Of a stretch of DNA of 64,000 nt, positions 11,854 through 24,204 are shown piece by piece. Made by a program: the position numbers and the translations under genes. Below the pieces are notes generated by a model that was not told the DNA's origin, ran no database searches, and saw only the letters and a list, made by a program, of their open reading frames with translations. The DNA is from Triops longicaudatus (taxonomy: Eukaryota; Arthropoda; Branchiopoda; Notostraca; Triopsidae), in contig JAGQDJ010000027.1 of assembly GCA_022885665.1 (NCBI GenBank), positions 248,001 to 312,000 on the forward strand, given 5' to 3'. Position 1 is the stretch's first letter. Every line of letters begins with the position of its first letter.

Positions 11854-13639
11854 ATGGCGCCCTGTACTTTCAAAATGGGTTTGATCACCAAAGCTTAAAA
11901 AAGCCCCCGATTAGGGACCTTGGGAATAGATTGTGAGTAATACGCAAGCTGCAAACCACAATGACATATGGAGCTCCTATAATGAACCTTTGATGCCCTT
12001 TTAACAACCTCTAGTTTTGGAGTATGCGTCCAAAGGGAAAAGATACCTTTGTCTCTGTTACAGATGGAATATCGGGTAGTGGGGAAACGTGTTCGCAGCG
12101 AAATTGTATTGGAAGCTACAGCGCGGAGAAAAAATAAATGGTACAATTTCAGAACTGGTCTTGCAAGGATAAGGTGCGTTGTAACCACAGTGTGTCAAGA
12201 TTTGAAAAGGATGCGTTTGGTACGATGTACGTCAGGCAAACTCTAAACCACAAGCTTCCTCTGTTTGGAAAGTTAAAGATAACTCATGCAACGACGTATG
12301 GTGTGTAGCAGAAAAAGGGTTTCCGTACAAATTAAAAAGGGAGATGTTTGTGAGCAATTTATCGGAAAGAAAGTATGGAAGTTTTACAGTTGTGGGAAAA
12401 AAACCTTACGCTTGAGTTATCGGGAAAGAAAGTAAAAATTTATTATGTGAATTCCAAGGCGGCTTTCTCACACGTGTATCACTGAGGTAAAAGTACGACG
12501 TTCCTTGAACCCTCCCTTCTTGCTTTTGAAAAATCCAGGAGTGGTGACCAGACTTTCAAAAGAGAACAAAAATCGATTTAATGCCAAAAACTCCTGGATG
12601 CCTTTGAAGTGAAGGAAACTCCATAAAGGGTGATGGATTAGCCGCTAATCTTAATACGGAGATGGGGAGATTTCGTAATTCTTCATCGCATAGTGCCTTA
12701 ATGACCTTCAGAGGAAGTTTTATTACCATCCTGCAGTCCATTGAAAGGAAGCCTGTAAAAATTGTAAAGCTGTTCCACGCTCTTGAGCTGAATGCATTCT
12801 AATGCAATGGGAAGAATTATGTTCTTGAGTATCTTACAGCGCTTGAAAAATATCAGTCGTTTCGTCACCTTTGGTTGGCGATGAAAGACAGCATTAGGCT
12901 TATAGCCTTATACGATAAAAACCACTTATTGAACTCAGCCGGGATGCAGACGAAAACGACGCTCCCACCCTCTTGGTGTTTGATTACTTTCCATTCCGCA
13001 ATCCGAAGATCCGAGTTTCCCGCTCGTTAGTCTTTGGCTGACTCTCCCTATTGCTATTTCGGATGCCTTATTGTTCTTCACTGTTACATCCAAACAAGCG
13101 TAGCCAGTTTGGCCAGCATATTTAAGAAGAATGACGGATTGCTAGCACTTTAATGGATTTACAATTTCCGCTACAAGCTTTCGCCACGCCACAATAAAGC
13201 ACCAATTGCCAGTGTATTTACGGTATTTAGTTCCGTGACGTTCATGAGAAACTTACAATGAATTATTTCTGGTGAAAATTAATTTTAAGGCGAAAGAAGA
13301 GTCGGCAAAAAATGCCCCAAATTTCGTTTTCCCCAATTGCGAACAACGGGATCATCTTTAGGTCCTGTACACATATACACAACCCCATACGAGAACTGCA
13401 TGCGAATATTTCAATGATTAATTAACAAAAATGAGTATTCCCTAATTATGAGGACAGTAAAGTACTATTATTACTGTGTGCTGTAAACAGTTAATAATTA
13501 CTTTCAAACTTTTCTATCCCATTTGTAAAATTGATAGTTTAATTCTTTAAATTAAACTAACGTTCAGAAAATTGAGAGACTGCACAATAGATGCTTCAGG
13601 AGACAAACCAAATTGGCGAGTATTTCTTATATAACTTAC

Positions 13640-13795
13640 CTTAAAATCACCGTAAGAACCATAAAGGTCCCGAGGTACGTAAATTGTACAGGAAAAGCTT
13701 CTGATATGACGAACTTTAAATATACCGGACAAACTTTAAATATACCGGTTTTATTCACAGGAAGTTCGTTATAACGAGATTTGTGCACTGTAGGC
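13640..13795. repeat. MITE fragment with internal 18-bp duplication
   Basis: AACTTTAAATATACCGG occurs twice in tandem at about 13710-13748. It is followed by GAAGTTCGTTATAACGAG and GCACTGTA, which match the right end of the MITE family. The left end is not clear. Confidence 0.4.
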
Positions 13796-16648
13796 ATACT
13801 AACTTCCACTACCTTATGCAAGTGATGGGCCCCATTTCAAGTTGTCCTTTATCGGAAAGCAGAAAAGTATACCTTCATATTTCATGCGCAATAAGAAATT
13901 TGATAAGGAAACACTATTAGGAACGAAAAGGAACATAAATTAGTAACAGTATTACGTGAGAAATTAACAAGGTGACTTTACTATGTGCGTCGTAATGGTC
14001 ATTAAATTAGTTACGACTGACACCGGAATTCTTTACAAAAATTTTCCCACAGATGGATACTTTTGCATTATTGTAATTTAAAATTGTTTCCTAGCTTTGA
14101 GAGTGGTAAGATCACTAACAAACAAAAAAAAAATGAAAACGGTGTCTTTGAATGTTCTTGTTTTTGTGTTTGCTTTATTTCACTTTTCCCTGACCGCGTT
14201 CATTTCGTTGAGTGTGCTTCATGTCCGCCCATGGCCCATGGAACATTTTTCCACAGGCCCTGGTCAGGTTAGAGAGTCTTCTATACAACACCTGAACCTT
14301 CTACAACTCGCAATAGTGCCGCAGTTGCTGGATGCACCTGAGCTAGTGAAGACGGTGGATTACTACACGCTACGAGTTGACTATCTGGAAATCATACTTT
14401 CAGTACGGAAAACCCAGCGATATACAGTGCGGTTATGGTGTGGATTTAATCTCTCAGGACTCCCAGCAAGGACTTAGAATTATTGCGAGGTAAACGCCCA
14501 AGTTTATTTGCATGTACACTGCTGGACGTAAATTGTTCCATTGTACCTTTCGCTTTCTGAAATGTGTTCTTTTCCCGGTCAGTTTCGAAGGACTTTAGAA
14601 GTCAAGGGGTTGAATAGCAAGCCGAATTTTTTTCGGTTTCTTTTAGCTGTGTCATAGTGAAAACAAAAGGCCTATGGGACAGTGAAGTGTCAAGAAGGCC
14701 GTATGACTGTATTAGGACACCGAAAGTGCTATTTTTTCTTTGTATAGAGCTGGTGAGAAGTTGAGTCTATTGAGTTTTGTCAACAGCGCTATGCAGCCTG
14801 TGATGGATATCGAGAGATTCCCAGCAAAGGTTCAATCTTGAAAACAGTTTCGATGGGGGCCAAAGTTAACTCGGTGGAAAGACTGTGCAAGTATGAGATA
14901 GTGTTTGACAAAAAAAGGAAACTGAACGCAAGGGAATACATAGGGAACAGGTTTTTACCAGTTGACGATGATGATGTAAAAAAGAGAGAGAGAAAGATGG
15001 GGATTTCTCATTTGCATATCTGTGAAGCAGAGTGCTGTTTTTTTTATTTCTTGGATTCTTTCGACTCCTACACTGATGCTAGAAGTACTAACCGTGTACT
15101 AAAGATTGGAGTGATTATTCAAGACATGAAAAATCCATGTTTGATTAAAGGGCTTAACTTAAGTGCAAGCATGAAAACCTTTCGCAGAAATCGAAAATGT
15201 TTAACAGACTTAGTGAAGAGCTGGCACAAGAACAGCAGCTTAAAGACAGTCCAACACAGAGATTTAAGTAACAATAAAGTCACCATAAAAAAAAGACGAC
15301 TGACGATGGTCATAAGCTCTGTGAGTAAATTATTTTATGGTCGTTTCCGTCTGGTGTAACTGCAATGGAAAAACGGGATTGCGTAGGCCATAAACTTTAC
15401 TAGCGGATGACCAAGTCCTTTGGCACCCTGCAGGTCCTCCGTTAGCACAAGTTTTGGGTGTTCTGCGTCGTGATCCAGAAATTGACGCGTAATATTTTCA
15501 GTTAAGATGGTAAGGCCCGTGGCGTGGTTCATGTTGCACCGTTACTCTAATAGCACGTTTATCCCCTTAATAAACTCCCCCCAGCCGCATGCAACCTGTT
15601 GTACTGTAAACCATAATATTTTCACCCTGCGGAGTGAAAAGCTATTAGCGAGGGGGAAGAAAACTTTGGTGACGTTTCTATGCTGAGGTGGGGGAAATTT
15701 TTCAATAGTTATTGGCCCAAAAATGTCCGTTAAAGGTAAACAGTGTAGATCAGGCCTAATTCCTCGTCGATTGTGTTTCTCTTTAAGGAGGTGGGAAGTG
15801 CATTTATTTGGAATACATGACAAACGTGATGGATGGGGAACCAATTTACTTCCCTTATAGAACGGCGCCCGTGTAACGCCGTTGCCGTTTCTTCCGTCCT
15901 CAAAGCAGTAGGTCAAAATTATTGGTGGCCATCTAGGAAAGAAGGCTGGGAGCTATAAAAGCATTTCAAGTTTAGGGTCGACATGATGAGCGTTTTAGAA
16001 CAGAAATTCCCATTGTGTAGGCTACCATGCTCTGATTTCCATACTTTTTTGCTTCCTTGAAGCACTTTTTCTCACGGCACTTGTGGACAAGATTTGCTTG
16101 TATGAATCCTCAGGCTTTTACGGCCGTCTAGAGGACTAACTTCAGAATAAAGCTGATCGAGACAGTTTCTTTGTCCATTTTTTTAGTTCTATTTATTTGC
16201 TTTTGTGCTGGGCCAATTCACAACCTACGTTCGATAACCTTCTTTTTTGTTCATATCCCATTGGCTCAACTTTCACGCCATATAAAAGGAGCAGCTTTGT
16301 CCTGCTGGGGACAAAAAATGGTAAATATTGATCATCCGTTATGAAACTCTGAAAAGCTGAGCACAAAAAGTCACTTGGAGGTTAAAAGATGGGAAACCTT
16401 CCTTGAGGAACTAGGAAAGAAAGCGTCATTTCTAGAATGAGTACCAGTAAGGCGCTCCTACTTCTGCGAAATCGTAGGGAAATCCAGCCGTATCTCGTGT
16501 TTGTTCTTAAGTACGCAGGGATCGTAATATGCGATATTTGCTACTTTTATTTTTCTTCTTTTCTGACGTTCACTGGCATCGTTTTACCCAGGAGATCAAA
16601 AGACGACCGCGAATGGTTTCCGAAACTTTTTTGGTGAGCGAAAATATT

Positions 16649-16652
<4 letters not shown>

Positions 16653-16697
<45 letters not shown>

Positions 16698-16698
16698 C
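16653..16698 (+). repeat. (CT)n microsatellite followed by poly-T
   Basis: About 18 CT units and then a run of T. Simple-sequence repeat with no coding association. Confidence 0.95.
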
Positions 16699-18109
16699 TG
16701 CGCCATCATAACAAGGGATTTTAGCTCACGATGTTCGAGCTTTTCTTTCCTTTGAGCTTCTCGGTTTGCTTTTGAAGCTAAGATACATCAAATCCTTTAT
16801 TGCATCACGCCACGAGACAAGCTTACCATCACGGATTTATGTATGATATGCATTCTAGTATCCTTATAACATTACAGCGTTAATTGCCTAGGTACCTAAG
16901 ACAAGCCAATGCCGCACAGCGATTCAGGTCACCCATCCTTGTCCGCAAGTCCTCTTTTTCCTTCATGGCTGCGAGCATATTTGACCCAAAAACAAAAAAT
17001 TTCTTCGCTAAACGCTGGGCATTTTCCAAGCCAACTTTTCCTTCCGTATGAAGTTTTTTTTTCTGTACACATACTTTTTTCTCTAGATTTTTATGTTGTA
17101 TCTTTTTTATGTTGTATCTTTTTTTCCAGAGGAATGTATGCTTTTAATGGGTTTACGCTTTCGCTAAGCAAAACCGAACCAATTTGTGGAACGCTTTTGT
17201 ACTTGATAGAAGACAAACACTTTCGCTGTCACGGTTATAGATTTAATTAAAAAAGATAAAAATAGATCTACATCTTGTATTGTGCAAAAGCGAAGGACTG
17301 TAGTACTTTCTAGCACGATTTTAGAACACTGAACGTTTTTCCAGATTCTTAGATAAAAAAGCATACATTCACTTCAGCAGAGCTAGTACAGTGTGCAAAT
17401 GGACTTTCTACCGTTTTTCGTCCTCTGCTTGTTACGTGAATCGACTGCTGAAGGAAGTACAGATTAGTTCAACTGGCTTGTAACCCGAAAGGGCAAATGT
17501 TTGACCTAACGTAATTACCATAAAATAACAAAATCGTGGTAGCCGAGATTTCTGGAGCATTGTTGTTCAGCATGTAAGGAAGTCAAGTTTCAATGTCTGG
17601 TTTAACTAATGAAGGAGATAAGTGGAAATTTCCTTCTAATTTCAGAAAAGACATGTAGCCGGAAATGTGCTGCAAAAGCAGAGCTAAACCTTTTCACCTT
17701 ACATCTCGCAGCAAAGGAGAAATTTAACGACGCAATAGGTAAAGCGTGTAAATTTCTAGCACGCTTTTCGCTTAATACAATATCTGGGCTACTTACACGA
17801 CAATTTTGGTTAGACGAAAAATGAACTGACACAGGCCTCATTTTACGTGGCCGAACATCAAATTACAAACACATTACGTTGCCAAACGTCAAATGCTTAA
17901 CTATTTTCTGTGGGCTATGGGAAAATGGGAAAAGTAATGGGAAAAATGGGAAAAGATTCAGTGTCCAGCCGAGTTTACGGTATATGATTCCGGAATTGAC
18001 TCAAATCGTTCCAACTTGAGTGTCTTTTCCCTGTTTCTGATTATTTCAACATAATTCACACGTTCTTGATTACCTTCCAGTTGTGTTTTTTATATTTTTG
18101 TACAAAAGA

Positions 18110-18232
18110 ATTTAACTATAACGAACCCTTATATAAAGATTATCGCCTATAATTAACGGTTTGTAAATACCCGAACAGTCTTGCAGGTCCCATAAGGTTT
18201 GTTATAAAACGAGATGCTGCTGTATTCCGTTA
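18110..18232. repeat. Degenerate MITE-family copy
   Basis: AACTATAACGAACCCTTATA at the left and GGTTTGTTATAAAACGAG then GCTGTA at the right face each other like the family's inverted ends. It lies about 170 bp before the PDZ gene start. Confidence 0.4.
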
Positions 18233-18406
18233 TTTCTTTTCACTTTAGTATATTTTTATTTGTTAAATTTATTTTTCTGTATTTTTTTTTTGCTTTCTCT
18301 ATTTATTTTTTTTTGCCTACGCTGATTACCAACCTTTTTTAGGTGTTTGAAGCCAAACATCAAACTTTCGACGATTATCAACAAATAATTGCGTTGTTTA
18401 TAGAGG

Positions 18407-21400
18407 ATGCGGCTTTTTCGAAGGCGTTCTTCTGACCCACATCCACAGCTCGTCAGTCTGAGTCCTATTCCTACCGGGGAAATTAAAAAAATGAACCAAG
18501 CACAGGAAGCAGCGTCAGCCGAATACCAGAAAGTCACTGCTGTCCCTGCGGTGGTTCTCGAATCATTTTCGCCCAAACTTCGAAAGAAAGGTAATGCTAT
18601 CTTGATAAACACATTGCTTTAATAGAGACCTTCAAAGCGATGAAGTGCATATCTTGTTTCTTACGTCATACATAGGTCCCACCACATGGGGTAAAAAAGT
18701 GGGCAAAAAATGGGACACGAAATCTGCTCCTACAACTCCTGCTGCCAATACCACTTGTGAACCTGGCGAGTGTTCCATGGTGAGTCCGAAGGAACCCGTG
18801 GCGAGTGCCGATTTTGTGAAAAAACGCAGCCGTTCTTCCCATAAAAGCCCCAAACGACGAATTAGTCGCGTGGAGTCACTGCGGAACCTGTTTTCACGTA
18901 ACATGCCCCCAAAATTACAGAAGGATGATAAATTCGATGACAGGATAAGAAACGACGACCCAGCCAATGAAGCTGAACCGTACAGCAATGGAGTGGCGAC
19001 AGGGGCTGACAACGAACTAGGCTCTGAAATGTTGCGGTTGTCCAGGCCGACGAGTGCCAGTAATTTGCTTCCTGAAAAGGCTCTAAGTCTCGAAAATTTG
19101 CATTCATTAGACCCATCTGTTCGTAAAAACCATTTCCCTTACGCGTTTATCCGGTCGAGGCTATCGGCTTTACCGGAAGAAAAGAAACTTATCGCGGACA
19201 AAACCGGCAGTGCCAGTTTTGATGATTTGTTAGATTCCGGGCGCGGACGCTCCCGCAGCCGGCTGACGATAAGTTTAGCTGAGGCACAGCATTCCACGCT
19301 GAGAAATCGAAGTGCTTCCGTAGCCGCGTTGCCGTATTATAGGGAATCAGATAGTCGCAGTTGTCTGCACTCCCCTTCAGCTTTTAAGTCAGAAGAAAGT
19401 GGCTATGAAAGTGACGCAACGAGAACGGGTTCCGAATCGCCACGTTCCATCAACCAGACCGACCCAAACCCCATTCAGGCAGCTTTCGCTAAAGCCTCGT
19501 CCACAGCCTTGACGGAGAGCCAGGGCAGCGAAGACGCGATGGATTCTGACGAAGCTGGGTCAGTCATGTCAGATGACGCACTAGACATGGCATTTCAAGA
19601 CGAATGTGTCAAGTCAAACAAAACCGACGAAGAAAAACTGTCTAAGTCCAGTGTACCGGACGAGGCTTCCAAAGAGAAGGATTTTGGCCGCAAACGTGTT
19701 CCTCCACACCGTTGTTGTAGTTGTAGACGCAAACCTGAGCTATATGACCGGGAAAAGTACAGGCAACAGACCAAACGCTTGTCTAGTACTTTGACCGACC
19801 ACCCTACTTCGAGAATAGCAGGTGACCATGCAGTACTTTCGCATACACGGGATCGTTGTAGGAGTAGGGGAGAATCTACCAGCCATTGCTCGGATTCTAG
19901 TGCCCAAGATACTTTAAGTCCACCACCGTCACCGCCCCAATCTATTGGAAAACGACTGCCTTTCACATCTCCGCCCAAGCAGTTCAAGATGTTAAGACTG
20001 GTTAAAAACAGTAGCGGAGAATTGGGAATTTATATTGCGCAAAAACGTACCGAGAACCCTGCTGGATCGGACGGTTTCGTGATTGCGTTTATTGAGCCTG
20101 GCGCTCTAGCGGACGAGTAAGAACATTTTATTTTTATTTCAAACTACTGTTCAATGATCGTAGTATTTTTGCAATCAGTACTATGAAGTTACGAGGTGTT
20201 GAATAGCACCAAAATGGTACTTTTTGTCGTGAATAGATCAGGGACAGTTTAGACAATTTTCTGATTGCATTCTTCTTACCCTGTGCATGACAGAATTACA
20301 GCATAAAAACGCATGCACTAAACGCAGTGTATTCTGGCTAATAAATGTGTCACTCTGAACTTCGGCAAGGCGAGAAGTAAGGCTAAGTGATTGAAAACTA
20401 AATGCTCTTCCGAGTGTACAAACTGTCGGGGGTGGAGCCGATTTGGAGTTGCGAGTAAAAAAAAAAAAATTGTGTTGTGTCTATTTTTAAAGAAAAATGC
20501 CTGGTAGTGTTGAAGTACATTTATGAAAATTTACAGATCTAATGTAACTGAATGGTAGAATCGTTACAACACTAGTATGAAACTCTGTTTTTCTTTACTT
20601 TGCCATTTGCGCAACATAACTTGCGGACAAGAATGCTTCAGTCTAAACCGTCCCAAAGAGTCAAGTTCACTTTTCAAGTCTCCCGTAAATTCACTTTAAA
20701 ATTTTTATGGGTTACTTTGAATGGACTTTTCTATACTTTTCTCCACACGAACGAGATTTATGATTTAGTACTAATTGTACCGAGTCCCTCCTTTTTGTGC
20801 ATAAATGTATTTCAAGATATACCCAGTTTAATAAGTTTAAAAGAACTCTTATTTTCTGCTTAGTCATTTGTCATTTCCAACGTATTGAAACATTGCGTAC
20901 TTTGCATTCCAATTGTCAAAACATTTGCATAACGCAGTGTAATCGTTCTTTCGTTGCTTATGCGGGTTTCACCCAAACGGAGCATACGTTTCCGAAGTCT
21001 TGACCACTTCGTTTTTACGCAGTAGCTCTGTAAAATGAATGACGCCTTTTTTTCCTGCGTTTTCAGGGACGGGCGGTTGCAAATAGGAGATGAGGTCATC
21101 AATGTCAACGGGCGTCGCTTGCGTGGTATATCGTTAGAGGAAGCAAGAGATATACTCAAAGATACACCCCGAGATGTCGACATCGTCATCGCGCGGTCCG
21201 AGGACAGCTCCGCCTTTTCGTTACCTCCCTTCATGGAGACGGGAAATCCCAAGTCCTTAAACAGTTTGCCCAATATGCGAAATCGCGAATTGCCTTCTTC
21301 CCCATCTTCTCCGTCGCCATCACCTCCATTAATTAAACGCGTGTCTTCACCGTCTCCACCCCGGTTTGCAGCCAAAAACGAGAACATTCATCACGAATCT

Positions 21401-22195
21401 TTGCCGTTGGCTCGTCACGCCGTGCGTAGAAGGGAATCACGCAATAGGGAAACCAAAGCTTCCGAGTATGTTGAAAACAACGGCGGTAACCACGTCTCAC
21501 TGGGACCGCAAATCACGCGCAAAGCCAGATCCAAAACTGCCGAATCTCGACGGCTTCCTGACATCAGTCACTTGGAAAAGTTGGCCAGGAGTCGAAAAGC
21601 TCTTCCTGATAAACAAAACGAAGGCTGTGATGAAATTAACCCAAATTGGAGCTGCCGGCCTAAATCCCTTTCCCTGTTTATTTACACTATTACATATGAA
21701 AAGGGCAACGGCAAAAAGAGCCTGGGCTTCAGCGTTGTAGGAGGCATTGATTCGCCGAAAGGCAATTTGGGCATTTATGTCAAAACGATATTTCCGAGCG
21801 GCCAAGCGGCGGAAGAAGGCACCCTTAGGGAAGGTATCTATGCGACTTTGCAAAACTATTCTTTTTCGAAAAATTTACTCCGTAATTTTACAATTATTTA
21901 AAAATACTTAGAGGTTTTGATTTTTTTTTTTCTTTTTGAAGGTGACGAGATTTTAGCCGTAAACGGCACTACATTGCAAGGGCTACTACACTCGGAAGCT
22001 ATAACGGTTTTTAAATCAATTCGGTCGGGAAAAGTGATTCTGCACGTAGCGAGACGGGATGTCTCAAAAGTGCGGTAAGTTTCGTGGTTTTTTGTTCGTG
22101 TATTTTTACGTCAAAAACATGGAAACTAATTATTGCGCCTTTTTAGGGCTTCCAAATCGAAGTCGTGCGATGAACTGGACCGGTTAGACAACTAG
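18407..22195 (+). CDS. Two-PDZ scaffold protein (PDZD2/Big bang-type), complete
   Basis: Exons: 18407-18590, 18676-20116, 21067-21833, 21942-22074, 22147-22195; 2574 nt, 857 aa. The N-terminal half is Ser/Arg-rich and probably disordered, with RVESLRNLF near its start. PDZ1 (about 496-586) is split across exons 2 and 3: SSGELGIYIAQKR, then DGRLQIGDEVINVNGRRL. A Ser/Pro-rich linker follows. PDZ2 (about 747-840) reads GKKSLGFSVVGGIDSPKGNL, then DEILAVNGTTL. PDZ2 is strongly similar to the single PDZ of the gene at 6799-8673 and has the phase-1 intron at the same REG|DEI position, so the two are paralogues. The ATG follows an acceptor-like TTTATAG, so a non-coding or coding upstream exon is possible. 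A poly(A) signal AATAAA lies at 22398-22403. Confidence 0.87.
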
Positions 22196-22397
22196 CAAGA
22201 AGCTTATCATTATGGTGCATGGTTCTAGTCTTTCGGCTTGCGAGTCTCCTAAATCTAGCAAGCTAATTTGCATAAGACACGAAATTACACTTTCTTTCTA
22301 TTTACGCTGCTTTATATTTTTATGCAATTCGGAGTCGACGTTTGGGCAAAATTATACACTAAGTTCAAGTAGCGTTGTTTATATTTGTTGTGTATTA

Positions 22398-22403
22398 AAT
22401 AAA
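22398..22403 (+). terminator. Poly(A) signal of the two-PDZ gene
   Basis: AATAAA about 200 nt after the stop codon of the two-PDZ gene, in the short gap before the converging mS27 gene. Confidence 0.6.
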
Positions 22404-22457
22404 GCTTCTTTCGTTTTATGGCTGTGAAATGTATTACTAAAACTTTTGTACTTCGAA

Positions 22458-24204
22458 TTAGGTTCGCTTTCTGTGCAATTCAGGTGGGACGTAATCGTCT
22501 TCCACGACTACGGTCTTCTTTTTCGAGTCCTCCGACGCTTTTAATTCAGCGAGTTCCTTTTCTTTCTCTTCCATCTGGAGTTCGAGTTGGTTCAAATTGT
22601 CAAAGAAGAACAAACGCTCTTCTTTCTCAGCCAATTCGCGTTTCTTAGCTTCGAGAACTTTAAGTCGCTCCTCTCTGTCTTTAGCTTCAAACTGCTTGCG
22701 AACTTCCGCGTCCCGTAACGATTCCCATTTATCATACGTCGCAGTTTGTCGTGCAATATCTTGCGCTTCGTGCTCCTGAACAGCTTTTTCTACGCGAGAT
22801 CTCAATACTGTTTGAATATCCTCAGAATTCATGTAGTTTTTCTCAAGGTTTTCGACGGATTTCTGCATTTTCTCCGTAAGAGCCTCTGCGTCAGATGATT
22901 CGGGCTTAATGGCAGCAATGTGTTCCTTGCACACTTCAAGCTAAATAATAAAACGTTAGTTACCGTAGCTACTTTACTTTAAATAAAAAGACATAAATAT
23001 CAACCTGTTGTTGATAAACCAAAGGAGCAGGTTTGTTTTTGGTTACAGCTTCCATTACATTAAGGGCCTGACTATGCTTGCCGAACATTGTCCAACCCAA
23101 CATTTCGGAAGTATACCCTACTCCGTCATTATGGTTCAACTTCAGAAAATGTTTGCCTAAATACGCTAAAGTCTTTCCTATTAAAGCGTTCGGTTCCGTC
23201 AGATCGAAGTGGTCATCAAAATAGGGTTCGCGGATATAATCGACTCGTACTTTAACCTACACCATATACGTCATTAAGGATGTAACTTCAACTAACAACA
23301 CGATAATACTTCTTCAACTGGTTCCTGGGGAGGAGGAACAGGTTGAGGGTCCCATGGTTCTGGAGTTGGGTTTTTGAGGTAAGCATAGGCTGAGTACAAG
23401 GCCAACTGTGAGGCGATAGGATGGTCAAAGTCTTCCTGGAGCATCATCTCAATAGCAACTTTTACGGCGTCTAAGGAAGAAAGGGCCAAATGTGCGTTAA
23501 AATAATAATAATAATAAAATAAATATATATAAGTTCGAATTTCAATCGCGTGCTACCTCTGTTATTTCCTTTGCTTAAAAATGTATCCATTAGAAGGTTT
23601 GACAGATAATAATCAGGAAAGAGTCCGTAGTTTAGCTTGTCATGGAGCATCCGCATAAGCGTATCGGTGGCTCCTAAGTGAAGGAAGGTTCGAATGACAG
23701 CATGACCGGTAGAAGGGAGAGCATAAACCGTGTTTGGACAACGCCGGAACTTTCGAGTGATGCTTTCTAGTTCATCCAAGTGGTGATCATCACGCTCCAT
23801 ATTTGCAAACTGAAGTTACGAACAAAATTTATGAGCAATCAATAAAAAGAGACAAAAACATAATACCAAGTCGATGTCGATAGGACTCGCTTTCTTTTCC
23901 AATTGAAATCTACGGTCCAAGTCAAAGTAGAACGCATCTATAAAATAAAACGCTTTTTAGAATAGCTAGATTAAGCGTAAATGAGACTTACCAGGTCGCA
24001 CTTTTTGAAACAACGGTGACTGTAATCGTTTTTGCCATGCTTGTTGACAATTGTATGCTTCGGACAAGAAGGCGTTAACTTCTAAAATAAACTACAATTA
24101 GACTTGCATGATATTAGCTTACGAATACTACTATGTGTCGAGGAGAAACTGCGTTGTGAAGTTCGCAAAACTTTGGATATAAGGAATCCTTTTTCTTTGG
24201 CCAT
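22458..24204 (-). CDS. mRpS27: Mitochondrial small ribosomal subunit protein mS27 (MRPS27), complete
   Basis: mS27 is a PPR-like helical-repeat protein of the mitochondrial 28S ribosomal subunit. Exons, 5' to 3': 24204-24123, 24081-23992, 23937-23867, 23809-23557, 23470-23310, 23256-23005, 22940-22458; 1392 nt, 463 aa, all phases consistent. The N-terminus is basic and hydroxylated with few acids after residue 10, as expected for a mitochondrial presequence. YGLFPDYYLSNLLMDTFL followed by DAVKVAIEMMLQEDF matches the conserved PPR-like core of MRPS27. Later, a conserved PYFDDHFDL block is present, and the C-terminus is a Lys/Glu-rich coiled coil. The length is slightly above the human 414 aa. 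The shortest intron is only 41 nt (24122-24082). It converges with the two-PDZ gene and is divergent from the thioester gene. Confidence 0.9.

Larger units (their letters stand above)
8674..18406. other. 9.7-kb gene-poor interval between the two PDZ genes
   Basis: This should contain the promoters of both divergent PDZ genes. No exon is recognisable. The longest open frames, at 14097-14477 and 14838-15359 (+), show no family motif. The first includes a hydrophobic stretch after MKTVSLNVLVF that could mimic a signal peptide. Simple repeats occur at 11841-11853 (poly-C) and 16653-16689 (CT). MITE-like fragments occur at 10846-11050 and 13640-13795. A 16-bp direct duplication (ATGTTGTATCTTTTTT) lies near 17090-17125. 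Confidence 0.5.

Noticed and set aside
14097..14477. 126-codon frame with signal-peptide-like MKTVSLNVLVFVFALF
   Set aside because: The hydrophobic stretch follows a run of A and arises in T-rich sequence. The rest shows no processing sites, Cys pattern or domain.
14838..15359. 173-codon plus-strand open frame
   Set aside because: No motif, no obvious codon bias, and no convincing splice partners. Length alone is not enough in 9.7 kb of non-coding DNA.
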